64,000 nucleotides of DNA, from the NCBI RefSeq assembly GCF_014189455.1, contig NZ_CP050299.1:1-64000 (forward strand). Reading direction: 5' to 3'. The position numbers and the translations under genes are program-made. Source of the stretch: Mesorhizobium huakuii (GTDB lineage: Bacteria; Pseudomonadota; Alphaproteobacteria; Rhizobiales; Rhizobiaceae). The notes beneath the pieces were generated by a model, which had not been told where the DNA came from, searched no databases, and was given only the letters and a program-made list of their open reading frames with translations. Position 1 is the first letter of the stretch. Each line of letters begins with the position of its first letter. Shown here in pieces: positions 28,094 through 36,461 of this stretch.

Positions 28094-30235
28094 ATGTCGA
28101 GCAAGATCATCAACTTCAAACAGCGCGACATCACCGATTGCGGGGCCGCCAGCCTTGCCTCTGTCGCGGCCTTCTATGGCCACAAGCTGCCATTGTCGCG
28201 GATCCGCCAGTATGCCTCGACCGACCGCTCCGGCACCACTGTGCTGGGCCTCATGGAAGCGGCCCGCAAGCTGGGCTTTATTGCCAAGGGGGTGAAGGGT
28301 GGCTTCGACAGCCTATACAAGATCCCCAAGCCCGCTATCGCCCACGTAATCGTCAAGGACGTCCTGCACCACTTCGTCGTAATCCAGGCGGTCGACGCTA
28401 GGTGGGTCACCGTCATGGACCCAGCCTATGGCGAAGTCCGCAAGCTGTCGCACGAGGAATTCAAAACCCAATGGACTGGCGTCCTGGTGCTCCTGGTTCC
28501 AGCAGACGCCTTCAAGCCCCGCGACGAGACCACCTCACCCCTAGCTCGCTTCGCGCGTCTGCTTGCGCCACACAGGGCGGTGATGGCGCAGGCTCTTGTC
28601 GGGGCGCTGGTGACGACGATCCTCGGCCTCTCGACGGCCATTTACGTCCAGAAGATCGTCGATCATGTGATTACAGCTGGCAACCGCAACCTGCTCAACC
28701 TGATGAGCGTCGCCATGCTGCTGATCTTGGTTGTACAGGTCCTGATCAATCTCCTCAGAAACCGGCTCGTCTTGCAAACCGGGCAGAAGATTGATGTCCA
28801 GTTAATCCTCGGCTACTATAATCATATCCTAAGCCTTCCCCAGAACTTCTTCGACAGCATGCGCTTGGGCGAAATTATATCCCGCATGAACGACGCGGTG
28901 AAGATCAGGAACTTCCTGAACGACGTCTCGATCAATATGTTCGTCGACGCCCTAATGATCCTGTCCTCGCTAGGGATGATGTTCATCTATTCTTGGAAGA
29001 TTGCCTTGGTCGTGGCGGTCTCCATCCCCTTGTACCTCTCGGTCTATTGGATCATCAACCGGCTGAATAGAAAGCGCCAGCGCGCCATTATGGAGAATGC
29101 CGCCGATCTGGAGGCGCAACTGGTGGAATCACTCGGAACTGTCTCCACGATCAAGACGTCCGGCCTAGAGAGCTTCGCCAGTTTAAAGGTGGAGGCCCGC
29201 TTCATCAAGATGCTGCACTCCGTCTACAGTTCCGGTCTCATTTCGATCTTCGGAGACAGTGCCTCGACCTTCCTCGCTGCCCTATTCACCATTGTGCTGA
29301 TGTGGTTTGGAACGTCGCTCACCCTCGATCAATCCATTACGCCCGGTGAATTACTGTCCTGTTATACGCTGCTCGGCTATGTCACCCGGCCAGTTGACAG
29401 CCTGATCCAGACCAACCGGATCGTTCAGGATGCACTGATCGCGGCGGATCGCCTGTTCGACATCTTCGACTTGGAGCCGGCAAGCGGCGGCGGCATCGAT
29501 GCCACCAAATCCGACATTGGCGACATCCACCTGGAGAAGGTCACGTTCCGCTATGGTAGCCAGATCGAGCTTTTCCAGGATCTTAGCGTCACCTTCCGCC
29601 GGGGGGAAATGACAGCGGTGGTGGGGGAAAGCGGCTCGGGCAAGAGCACCCTTGCGGCGCTGCTGCAGAATGTCTACCAGCTTGAGGGTGGACACATCCG
29701 GATAGGCCGTTTTGCCCTCCAGGACCTCTCGACCGTATCCCTGCGCAAGGTTGTCGCTGCGGTGCCGCAATCGATCGACGTGTTCTCGGGCTCGGTGATC
29801 GAGAATATCGCCCTCGGCGAGTTCGAGCCGGACATCGAGAAAATCATTCGAATCTGCGATCAAATAGGGCTGCGGGAGTCGATCGAGCGCTGGCCCGGTG
29901 GCTTCCACGCCAATCTGGGCGAGAACGGCCTACGCCTATCCGGCGGGGAAAGGCAGCGTCTTGCGTTGGCTCGGGCTCTGTACCGGGATCCGGAGATCCT
30001 CATCCTCGACGAGGCGACCTCCTCTCTCGACTCTTTGGCAGAAGCGTTTGTGCTAAAGCTGGTTGAAGAACTGCGTCGAGCCGGCAAGACTATCATCGTC
30101 ATCTCTCATCGGCTCAGCACCATCTGTGGGGCCGACAAGATCGTGGTCTTGGACAAGGGGCGGGTTGTTGCGGAGGGAACGCATGCTGATCTGCTGACAG
30201 CTGAAGGCGCCTACGCTCGCCTGTGGCGAGCTTGA
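28094..30235 (+). CDS. C39-peptidase ABC exporter for double-glycine peptides
   Basis: From ATG 28094 (MSSKIINFKQRDITDCGAAS) it has an N-terminal C39 peptidase with Gln10 and catalytic Cys16, then DVLHHFVVIQAVD with the His and VMDPAYGEV with the Asp. Six membrane segments follow (about 145-420). The ATPase has Walker A GESGSGKST, LSGGERQRLALARAL, Walker B ILILDEATSSLD and ISHRLST. All active residues are present, so it should cut leaders after Gly-Gly and export the core. An in-frame start at 28034 overlapping the adaptor gene is possible but would add an N-terminus not seen in the family. Its natural substrates are the two peptides just upstream. Confidence 0.93.
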   Translation: MSSKIINFKQRDITDCGAASLASVAAFYGHKLPLSRIRQYASTDRSGTTVLGLMEAARKLGFIAKGVKGGFDSLYKIPKPAIAHVIVKDVLHHFVVIQAVDARWVTVMDPAYGEVRKLSHEEFKTQWTGVLVLLVPADAFKPRDETTSPLARFARLLAPHRAVMAQALVGALVTTILGLSTAIYVQKIVDHVITAGNRNLLNLMSVAMLLILVVQVLINLLRNRLVLQTGQKIDVQLILGYYNHILSLPQNFFDSMRLGEIISRMNDAVKIRNFLNDVSINMFVDALMILSSLGMMFIYSWKIALVVAVSIPLYLSVYWIINRLNRKRQRAIMENAADLEAQLVESLGTVSTIKTSGLESFASLKVEARFIKMLHSVYSSGLISIFGDSASTFLAALFTIVLMWFGTSLTLDQSITPGELLSCYTLLGYVTRPVDSLIQTNRIVQDALIAADRLFDIFDLEPASGGGIDATKSDIGDIHLEKVTFRYGSQIELFQDLSVTFRRGEMTAVVGESGSGKSTLAALLQNVYQLEGGHIRIGRFALQDLSTVSLRKVVAAVPQSIDVFSGSVIENIALGEFEPDIEKIIRICDQIGLRESIERWPGGFHANLGENGLRLSGGERQRLALARALYRDPEILILDEATSSLDSLAEAFVLKLVEELRRAGKTIIVISHRLSTICGADKIVVLDKGRVVAEGTHADLLTAEGAYARLWRA

Positions 30236-30998
30236 GCGCATTCTCCTCCTGGAGCCGCATCGGCCTTGCATTTCGCGCCGTCTCGACGAATAGTTAGCGG
30301 CGCTAGCCGTCACGCCTGCGGCCGCTCGGTCGGCCCCGGATGAGGGCCTTCAAGATATGCACGGATACATGTTCCAGGAAAGCCGAGGTTCGATCCGACG
30401 CTGACCCGTGGGCGGGGGGGCTACGAGCCGGTGCCGGACCGAACCGTCTCAGGCAACGCCGCGTATCTCGTCAAACATTGGGGCATCGGCGCGGCGAAAT
30501 TGTGGCGAAACCGTGTCACATTGTCACCAATCCCAACAGACACTCCCTCAACGTGACAGGACGTTTCGCAAACAGCGCGGCGCCCCCTACTGGCCGGGCT
30601 AAGGACGGCGTCGAAAGGTTTACCGGCCGGCGCTTCCAAAAACACTGATCCAGTCGTGCAAAAACGACAGACGAGGTAGACGTTTGAGTCCGCATACCTG
30701 CCTGGCCAAGCAGTTCGCCGGCCTCACTGCCTGACCAGCATATCGCAATGTCCATTTTCTGGGTTTGAAATATATCCTTCAACGAAATTCACAGAGACTT
30801 AGCGCAAAAAATTGTCGGCAATGATACGCTCGCCACAACATCCAAGTCCCTGGCGGCAAAACCCTGACGTGTTTCATATGTCCGGCCGCCGCGCAGCATT
30901 TAGTCTTCGATTGAGCGAATGCCAAGAAGAGATCGCATCCTGGTTGAAGGAGATGGAGTGGCAATGTTTGCTTATGCTACCCGGATTGGTGCTGACCG
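30236..30998. other. Long stretch without a recognised gene
   Basis: Only short open readings in this 760-base stretch, none with known motifs. It separates the peptide exporter from the arsR-glyA-metK cluster and should hold the promoter of the latter. TGTCGGCAATGATACG near 30813 is one base off a NifA site, without a -24/-12 box. Confidence 0.45.
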
Positions 30999-31385
30999 AT
31001 GATGACACTGGTCAGACGTCTGCGGACGGCAGCGCATCTTGATCGCCTTCGAATCCTGGGCCTTTGCGCGCATGCAGACCTAACTGTCTGCGAGCTGGCC
31101 GAGATTATGGGTCTGCGTCGCGAGCACGTTCTGCGACACCTTAGGCTGCTCGCCAGAGCCGATTTTCTTTGGTGCGACGATCAACGTCGGTCCTACTATC
31201 TGAAAGCAGGAGGCAAGGACGGCGGGCTGGTTCAATTCTTGGTCGATCTCCTGCCCCCCAACGATGGCCATCATAAACGAGACCTCCAACGCCTCGAAGC
31301 GACGATGCAAGACGCTCGGGCGAAGGGGACCTCCTGCTTAATCGTCGAGACAGACCAACCCAAAAAAGCGGAGCGCGAAACTATC
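30999..31385 (+). CDS. ArsR-family regulator, open into glyA
   Basis: About 129 residues with a winged helix-turn-helix: [52 protein letters not shown]. The frame has no stop before the glyA ATG at 31386, so translation would give an ArsR-GlyA fusion unless glyA starts separately. ArsR-type regulators of S-adenosylmethionine recycling (SahR-like) are known in proteobacteria, and glyA, metK and adenosine kinase follow here. That role is an inference from context. Confidence 0.7.
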
Positions 31386-32723
31386 ATGGACAACTCCGCC
31401 GACGACGCCATCGCGCAGCCCGACACCTACGGACGGTCTCCCTTGGCCGCGGTCGATTGCCGCGTTCACGAACTGCTTATAAGACAGGAGCGGCAGGAGC
31501 GCACGACGCTCAAACTGATCGCTTCTGAGAACTTCGCCTCTTCGGCCGTGCTGGAAGCGACCGGCTCGATTTTCACGAACAAGTACGCCGAGGGATACCC
31601 CGGTGCGCGCTACTTCGCGGGAAACGAGATCGTCGATGAGCTTGAGAACCTCGCCATTGAGCGCTTGAAAACACTATTTGGCAGCGAACACGCCAACGTC
31701 CAGCCTTATTCCGGCTCGCCGGCCAATCAGGCTGTCTATCGCGCGCTTTTGAGCCCGGGAGACAAGGTGATGGGCTTGTCTCTCCCCGGTGGGGGGTCAT
31801 CTGACACATGGATGGGCCGTCAACTTCTCCGGCGCTGATTACAAACGCGTCCCCTATGGGCTGCACGAAAAGACGCAGCAGATTGACTATCACCGCTTGC
31901 GCGAGACGGCCAAGCGGGAACGGCCGAAACTCATTTGGGTCGGCGGAACGGCTTATCCGCGTGTTTTTGACTATGCGGCAATGGCCGAAATCGCTTCGGA
32001 GGTGAACTCCTATCTGGTGGCCGACATCGCACACATCAGTGGCCTGATTGTCGCAGGAGCGCACCCGAACCCCGTCGGCCATTGCGACGTCGTCAGCAGC
32101 ACGTCTCACAAGTCAATCCGCGGTCCCCGCGGGGCTTCATTTTGTCAAGGAATGAAGATCGCTACCAGGCGCTCTATCATCCGAAAAGCAAACACAATCT
32201 CGCCAAACGTATAGACCGTGCGGTGTTCCCTCTCCTGCAGGGCGGACCGCATATGAATATCATCGCCGCTCTAGCTGTCACTTTGCAGGAAGCCGCGACC
32301 CCGTCCTTCCGTGTCTACGGTCAGCAGATCGTCAAGAATGCCAAGGCGCTGGCCCAGGCGCTTCTGGAGCGAGGGTATGACCTGGTCACCGGGGGGACTG
32401 ACAATCACATGCTGATCCTGGATATGCGCGATCGACCACTGTCCGGCAAAGCCTATGCGGAGCGATTGGCAAAGGCAGGCATCATTACGAATTTTAACAT
32501 GGTGCCGGGCGACCCGCGCCATCCGGCGGTCACAAGCGGAATTCGCCTGGGGTCGCCAGCAGTGACGTCCATGGGCATGCGCGAGGCGGAAATGGTGCAG
32601 ATTGCCGCCTTCATCGACCTGGCCTGCCGCCAGCCCAATGATCCGGATGTCCATGCCTGCGTGCGGAGAGAGGTCGCCGACTTCTGCGCTGCGTTCGAGG
32701 TCCCTGGCATCACCGACAGGTAA
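31386..32723 (+). pseudogene. glyA: Serine hydroxymethyltransferase, two compensating frameshifts
   Basis: Segments in order: [20 protein letters not shown] and [18 protein letters not shown] (frame 1); [35 protein letters not shown] and VVSSTSHKSIRGPRG with the PLP lysine (frame 2); GFILSRNEDRYQ to VTSGIRLGSPAVTSMGMREA (frame 3). The breaks lie in G-runs near 31790-31795 (one extra base) and 32133-32137 (one missing base), so the total length is normal (445 residues). GlyA makes glycine and methylene-tetrahydrofolate. Either an assembly with homopolymer errors or a recent pseudogene. Confidence 0.85.
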
Positions 32724-32778
32724 GGCGGGCAAATCGAAGGTTGCCACCTAACTCCAACATCTGAAGCGAGGACATTCA

Positions 32779-33953
32779 ATGACTAGGCAGTTCGTATTCT
32801 CTTCCGAATCCGTCGGCGCGGGACACCCGGATAAGATGGCCGACAACATCTCGGATGCCATCCTGGATGCGATCCTCCGCACCGATCCGAAGGCGCGCGT
32901 CGCGTGCGAAGCGTTGGTGAAAACAGGGATGGTCGTTCTGGCTGGCGAGATCACTAGCGATGCGCAGGTCGATTACAGCCAAGTTGCCCGCGAGACGATA
33001 CTCGATATTGGATACGATGACGATGCCATCGGCTTTGATGGTCGCCGTTGCGCCGTCGTTCTGGCTCTCACCGAGCAGTCGCCCGACATTAGCCAGGGCG
33101 TTGACGAGGGACGAGGGCAGGATCTCGACCAGGGAGCGGGGGACCAGGGCCTCATGTTTGGCTTCGCATGCAGCGAGACCGATACACTCATGCCTTTGCC
33201 GATCCAACTCGCCCACAGTCTGACGAAAAGGCAGGCGGAGGTGCGGAAGGCGGGACAGCTTGGCTGGCTGCGCCCGGACGTAAAATCTCAAGTGTCCGTC
33301 CGCTATGAAGGTTTGCGCCCGGTGGCGCTGGATACCATAGTCCTGTCGACGCAGCATGCGGGGGAAGTCTCACCAGAAACAGTCCGCGAAGGCGTCATCG
33401 AGGAGATCATAAAGCCGGTCCTGCCTGCCAACTTGGACACGACGGGGATCAGGTTCCTGGTCAATCCAACCGGCCGGTTCGTGGTCGGTGGGCCACGCGG
33501 CGACTGCGGGCTCACCGGACGCAAGATCATCGTCGATTCCTACGGTGGGATGGGTCGTCACGGCGGCGGCGCCTTCTCGGGCAAGGACCCATCCAAGGTT
33601 GACCGCTCGGCCGCCTATGCCGCGCGGTACGTCGCAAAGAATGTCGTTGCCAGCGGCCTTGCGGAGGTCTGCGAGGTTCAGCTTGCCTACGCAATCGGCG
33701 TGGCTGCCCCGGTGTCTATCCTCGTCAACACTTTCGGGACCGCAAAGATCGAGGAAAAAAGATCGAGCGCCTTATTCTCGATCTTTTCGATCTCCGACCA
33801 AAAGGCATCATCAAGATGCTTGATCTCTTGCGCCCGATTTACCGCAAGACCGCGACATACGGACACTTCGGCCGTGAAGAGCCTGAGTTCACATGGGAGA
33901 AGACGGACAGAGCTGACGACTTGCTGCGTGAGGCAGGACCGGCAGCTGCGTGA
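32779..33953 (+). pseudogene. metK: S-adenosylmethionine synthetase, frameshifted near the end
   Basis: [20 protein letters not shown] carries the methionine/ATP motif; [20 protein letters not shown] is the second signature. The frame is normal to about residue 327 ([14 protein letters not shown]). A run of six A at 33757-33762 then shifts it, and the true end is in the next frame: [16 protein letters not shown] to [10 protein letters not shown] with TGA at 33951-33953. As written, the protein has a wrong 95-residue tail. One A more would restore a 391-residue enzyme. MetK makes S-adenosylmethionine from methionine and ATP. A ribosome site GCGAGGAC precedes the ATG. Confidence 0.88.
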
Positions 33954-34059
33954 GGCGCCGATGTTGGATCCAGCTACATGCGGCAACCCATTCCAACTCC
34001 CGAGACCCGCGCCCGGCCGGCATGGCAGAAGGCCAGCGGACCGTTGAGCGGAGACTTTG

Positions 34060-35121
34060 ATGCCGGAATATGACGTGCTTTGCATCGGCAATGCCATTGT
34101 CGACATCATCGCCCAGTGCGACGAGGAATTCCTCGAGACCAACGGCATCATCAAGGGCGCGATGAACCTCATCGACACCCAGCGCGCCGAATTGCTCTAC
34201 AGCCGCATGGGCCCGGCGATCGAGGCCTCCGGCGGCAGCGCCGGCAACACGGCGGCCGGTGTCGCCAGCTTCGGCGGTCGCGCCGCCTTCTTCGGCAAGG
34301 TGTCGAATGATCCGCTCGGCGAAATCTATATCCACGACATCCATGCCCAGGGCGTCGCCTTCGACACCAGGCCGCTCAAGGGCCTGCCGCCGACGGCGCG
34401 CTCGATGATCTTCGTCACCCCCGACGGCGAGCGCTCGATGAACACCTATCTCGGCGCCTGCGTCGAGCTCGGGCCGGAGGATGTCGAGGCCGACAAGGCT
34501 TCCGGCGCCAAGGTCACCTATTTCGAAGGCTATCTGTGGGATCCGCCGCGCGCCAAGGAGGCGATCCGGCAGACGGCCAAGCTGGCGCACGCGGCGGGCC
34601 GCGAAGTGTCGATGACCCTCTCGGATTCGTTCTGCGTCGACCGCTACCGCGACGAATTTCTCGACCTGATGCGCTCGGGCACCGTCGATATCGTCTTTGC
34701 CAACAGCCACGAGATCAAGTCGCTCTACCAGACATCGTCGTTCGACGAGGCGCTGGCGCAGATCCGCAAGGATTGCAAGATCGCCGCCGTCACCCGCTCG
34801 GAAAAGGGCTCGGTCATCGTGCGCGGCGACGAGACCGTGGTCATCCAGGCGACGGCGATCAAGGAACTGGTCGACACGACAGGCGCCGGCGACCTCTATG
34901 CCGCCGGTTTCCTGCATGGCTACACGCAAGGCCGCGACCTCAAGACCTGCGGCGATCTTGGCTCACTGGCGGCCGGATTGGTGATCCAGCAGATCGGCCC
35001 GCGCCCGCGCCAGAACCTGCGTCGCGAAGCCGAGCAGGCGGGACTCGTCCATCCGCACGTTCCAATCGCTGGCTCTCGCCTTCCCGTTGAGAAGGCTGTC
35101 CAGGGACCGCGGGTAAATTGA
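34060..35121 (+). CDS. Adenosine kinase (PfkB family)
   Basis: MPEYDVLCIGNAIVDIIAQC opens a 353-residue PfkB kinase. It has GGSAGNTAAGVASFGGRAAF in the N-terminal motif and ELVDTTGAGDLYAAGFLHGY with the catalytic Asp in the C-terminal motif. Adenosine kinase turns adenosine, released from S-adenosylhomocysteine, into AMP; its place after metK fits a SAM-cycle operon. Very high GC third positions and close similarity to housekeeping alphaproteobacterial copies suggest an acquired chromosomal copy. The last about 30 residues after QNLRREAEQAGL are unusual. A TTG at 34057 is not needed as start. Confidence 0.88.
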   Translation: MPEYDVLCIGNAIVDIIAQCDEEFLETNGIIKGAMNLIDTQRAELLYSRMGPAIEASGGSAGNTAAGVASFGGRAAFFGKVSNDPLGEIYIHDIHAQGVAFDTRPLKGLPPTARSMIFVTPDGERSMNTYLGACVELGPEDVEADKASGAKVTYFEGYLWDPPRAKEAIRQTAKLAHAAGREVSMTLSDSFCVDRYRDEFLDLMRSGTVDIVFANSHEIKSLYQTSSFDEALAQIRKDCKIAAVTRSEKGSVIVRGDETVVIQATAIKELVDTTGAGDLYAAGFLHGYTQGRDLKTCGDLGSLAAGLVIQQIGPRPRQNLRREAEQAGLVHPHVPIAGSRLPVEKAVQGPRVN

Positions 35122-36216
35122 AACCCCACGATCCCCGATAGGCGGCGGCTTTCCGTCTGCGTCCAGATCAGCAGAGGGATAATATCTGGGTTCCATCTTG
35201 TCTTCGCGGCGGCAGAGCCAAGCCTCGTCTCAATCGGATTTAGGCAGAGAGTTGCTGCTGGGCAAAGCGAAACCTTGGCGCCGGAGCCGTGCTTCAGTTC
35301 TCCTTTGGCACCGCCGTGCCAGATTCTGGCCGGGTGGTTTAAAACACCCGCAGAAATCGCGCACCGATCCCTCGCGGTCGACCTGTTCTTCCTTTTTGAA
35401 TAGTTAGGACCGACACATGGCAGTTCGCGAGATAGCTGCGTCTCGGCGCTACGCCCTTCAGCTAGCCCGCCTTAGCCCTTTGCGCCTTCTCGGCCGCGGG
35501 TCTCAAATGGGCAAGTGCTGCGCATGACTCAGCGGATCGTACGAGACAGATCTCGGCGCCCCCTTCAAGAATTCGCCGCGCATGTCGACCGCAACGGCTG
35601 CCTATCATCGTCTCGTTGCTCCCTCCGCCGTCTTTTCCCGTCGAGGCCTCATCGATAGTATTGCCGTACCATCTGTGTTGATGCCGTAGCCTTGCCGAAA
35701 GCTCTATGCCATACGGATGTTGGCGCAGGCGTCCGCCAGGTCGGGCTTCAGCTCCAAGGAAGCACCTACCCCATCCGAATACCGCGTGGCAGGGACGCGC
35801 ATGACGGCCGTGCCGATATACTGCCCGGACAAAGCGATGGCTTGATCAAGGTGTGGTTGTCCGGGGGGAACCAGCATGACCCGATTGCCGGATCAAAGGT
35901 AATGGCAAGCGGATCGGGCTCAATGAACTCGCGACGATCTCCGGCGCCAAACCTGGATCGCCGTGCGGCTGAATAGGGCAGCGCAGAGCATAGGTAGCTC
36001 ATAATCAAGGTTTGAGACAGGAGCGGCAGCCGACGAGCCGCGCCAGGCGATCGTGCTGGAGTTCTGGATGGTACGCTGGCGGTGTCAGCGGTCCACCAGC
36101 CATGCCGGCGGGGATGACGGCGTGGGCAATGCAGTTGACGATGAGCCTTACTGCTTGAGTCTTCCGCAATGCCCAACGAGCTCGCGCAGGAGACCGATCA
36201 GGCGTTACCCACTCGT
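35122..36216. other. Long stretch without a recognised gene
   Basis: About 1.1 kb with several short open readings (for example 35692-35976 and, leftwards, 35766-36176) but no motif I can name. It contains the second copy of the dispersed repeat (35419-35487). Probably eroded island sequence. Confidence 0.45.
35419..35487. repeat. Dispersed repeat, copy 2 (about 69 bp)
   Basis: Matches 12319-12386; starts GGCAGTTCGCGAGATAGCTG and later has TTCAGCTAGCCCGCCTTAG. Confidence 0.75.
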
Positions 36217-36249
36217 TGTCGGATTTCCGACGATGTCGGACATGAGACA
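36217..36249 (+). promoter_or_regulatory. NifA upstream activator sites (one exact, one near-match)
   Basis: TGTCGGACATGAGACA at 36234-36249 fits TGT-N10-ACA exactly. TGTCGGATTTCCGACG at 36217-36232 misses one base. Both stand about 50-75 bases upstream of the -24 element at 36296, the usual NifA spacing. Confidence 0.75.
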
Positions 36250-36294
36250 CAACGCTATCAGCGTGATCGCTTGTTCTGAAACGATTTTCTCAGT

Positions 36295-36309
36295 TGGCAC
36301 GACACATGC
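36295..36309 (+). promoter_or_regulatory. Sigma-54 -24/-12 promoter before the prolyl oligopeptidase gene
   Basis: TGGCACGACACATGC has GG and GC separated by exactly ten bases and a full TGGCAC -24 half. With the NifA sites just upstream, this is the best sigma-54 promoter on the left side of the window. The start codon of the next gene is about 150 bases away. Confidence 0.8.
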
Positions 36310-36461
36310 GGTCCTATCCGCAATCGCACTGCCGCGCCGCACCGACTGAGAAGACCTCATCCCATGATCACCCTTTTCGAACATGCGGTCGCCCCCGCAA
36401 ACACTGAGCTTTCCCAAGCCGACGGAAGCCATTGCGCTTTTCTTTCCTGGTTTGTGCGGAC

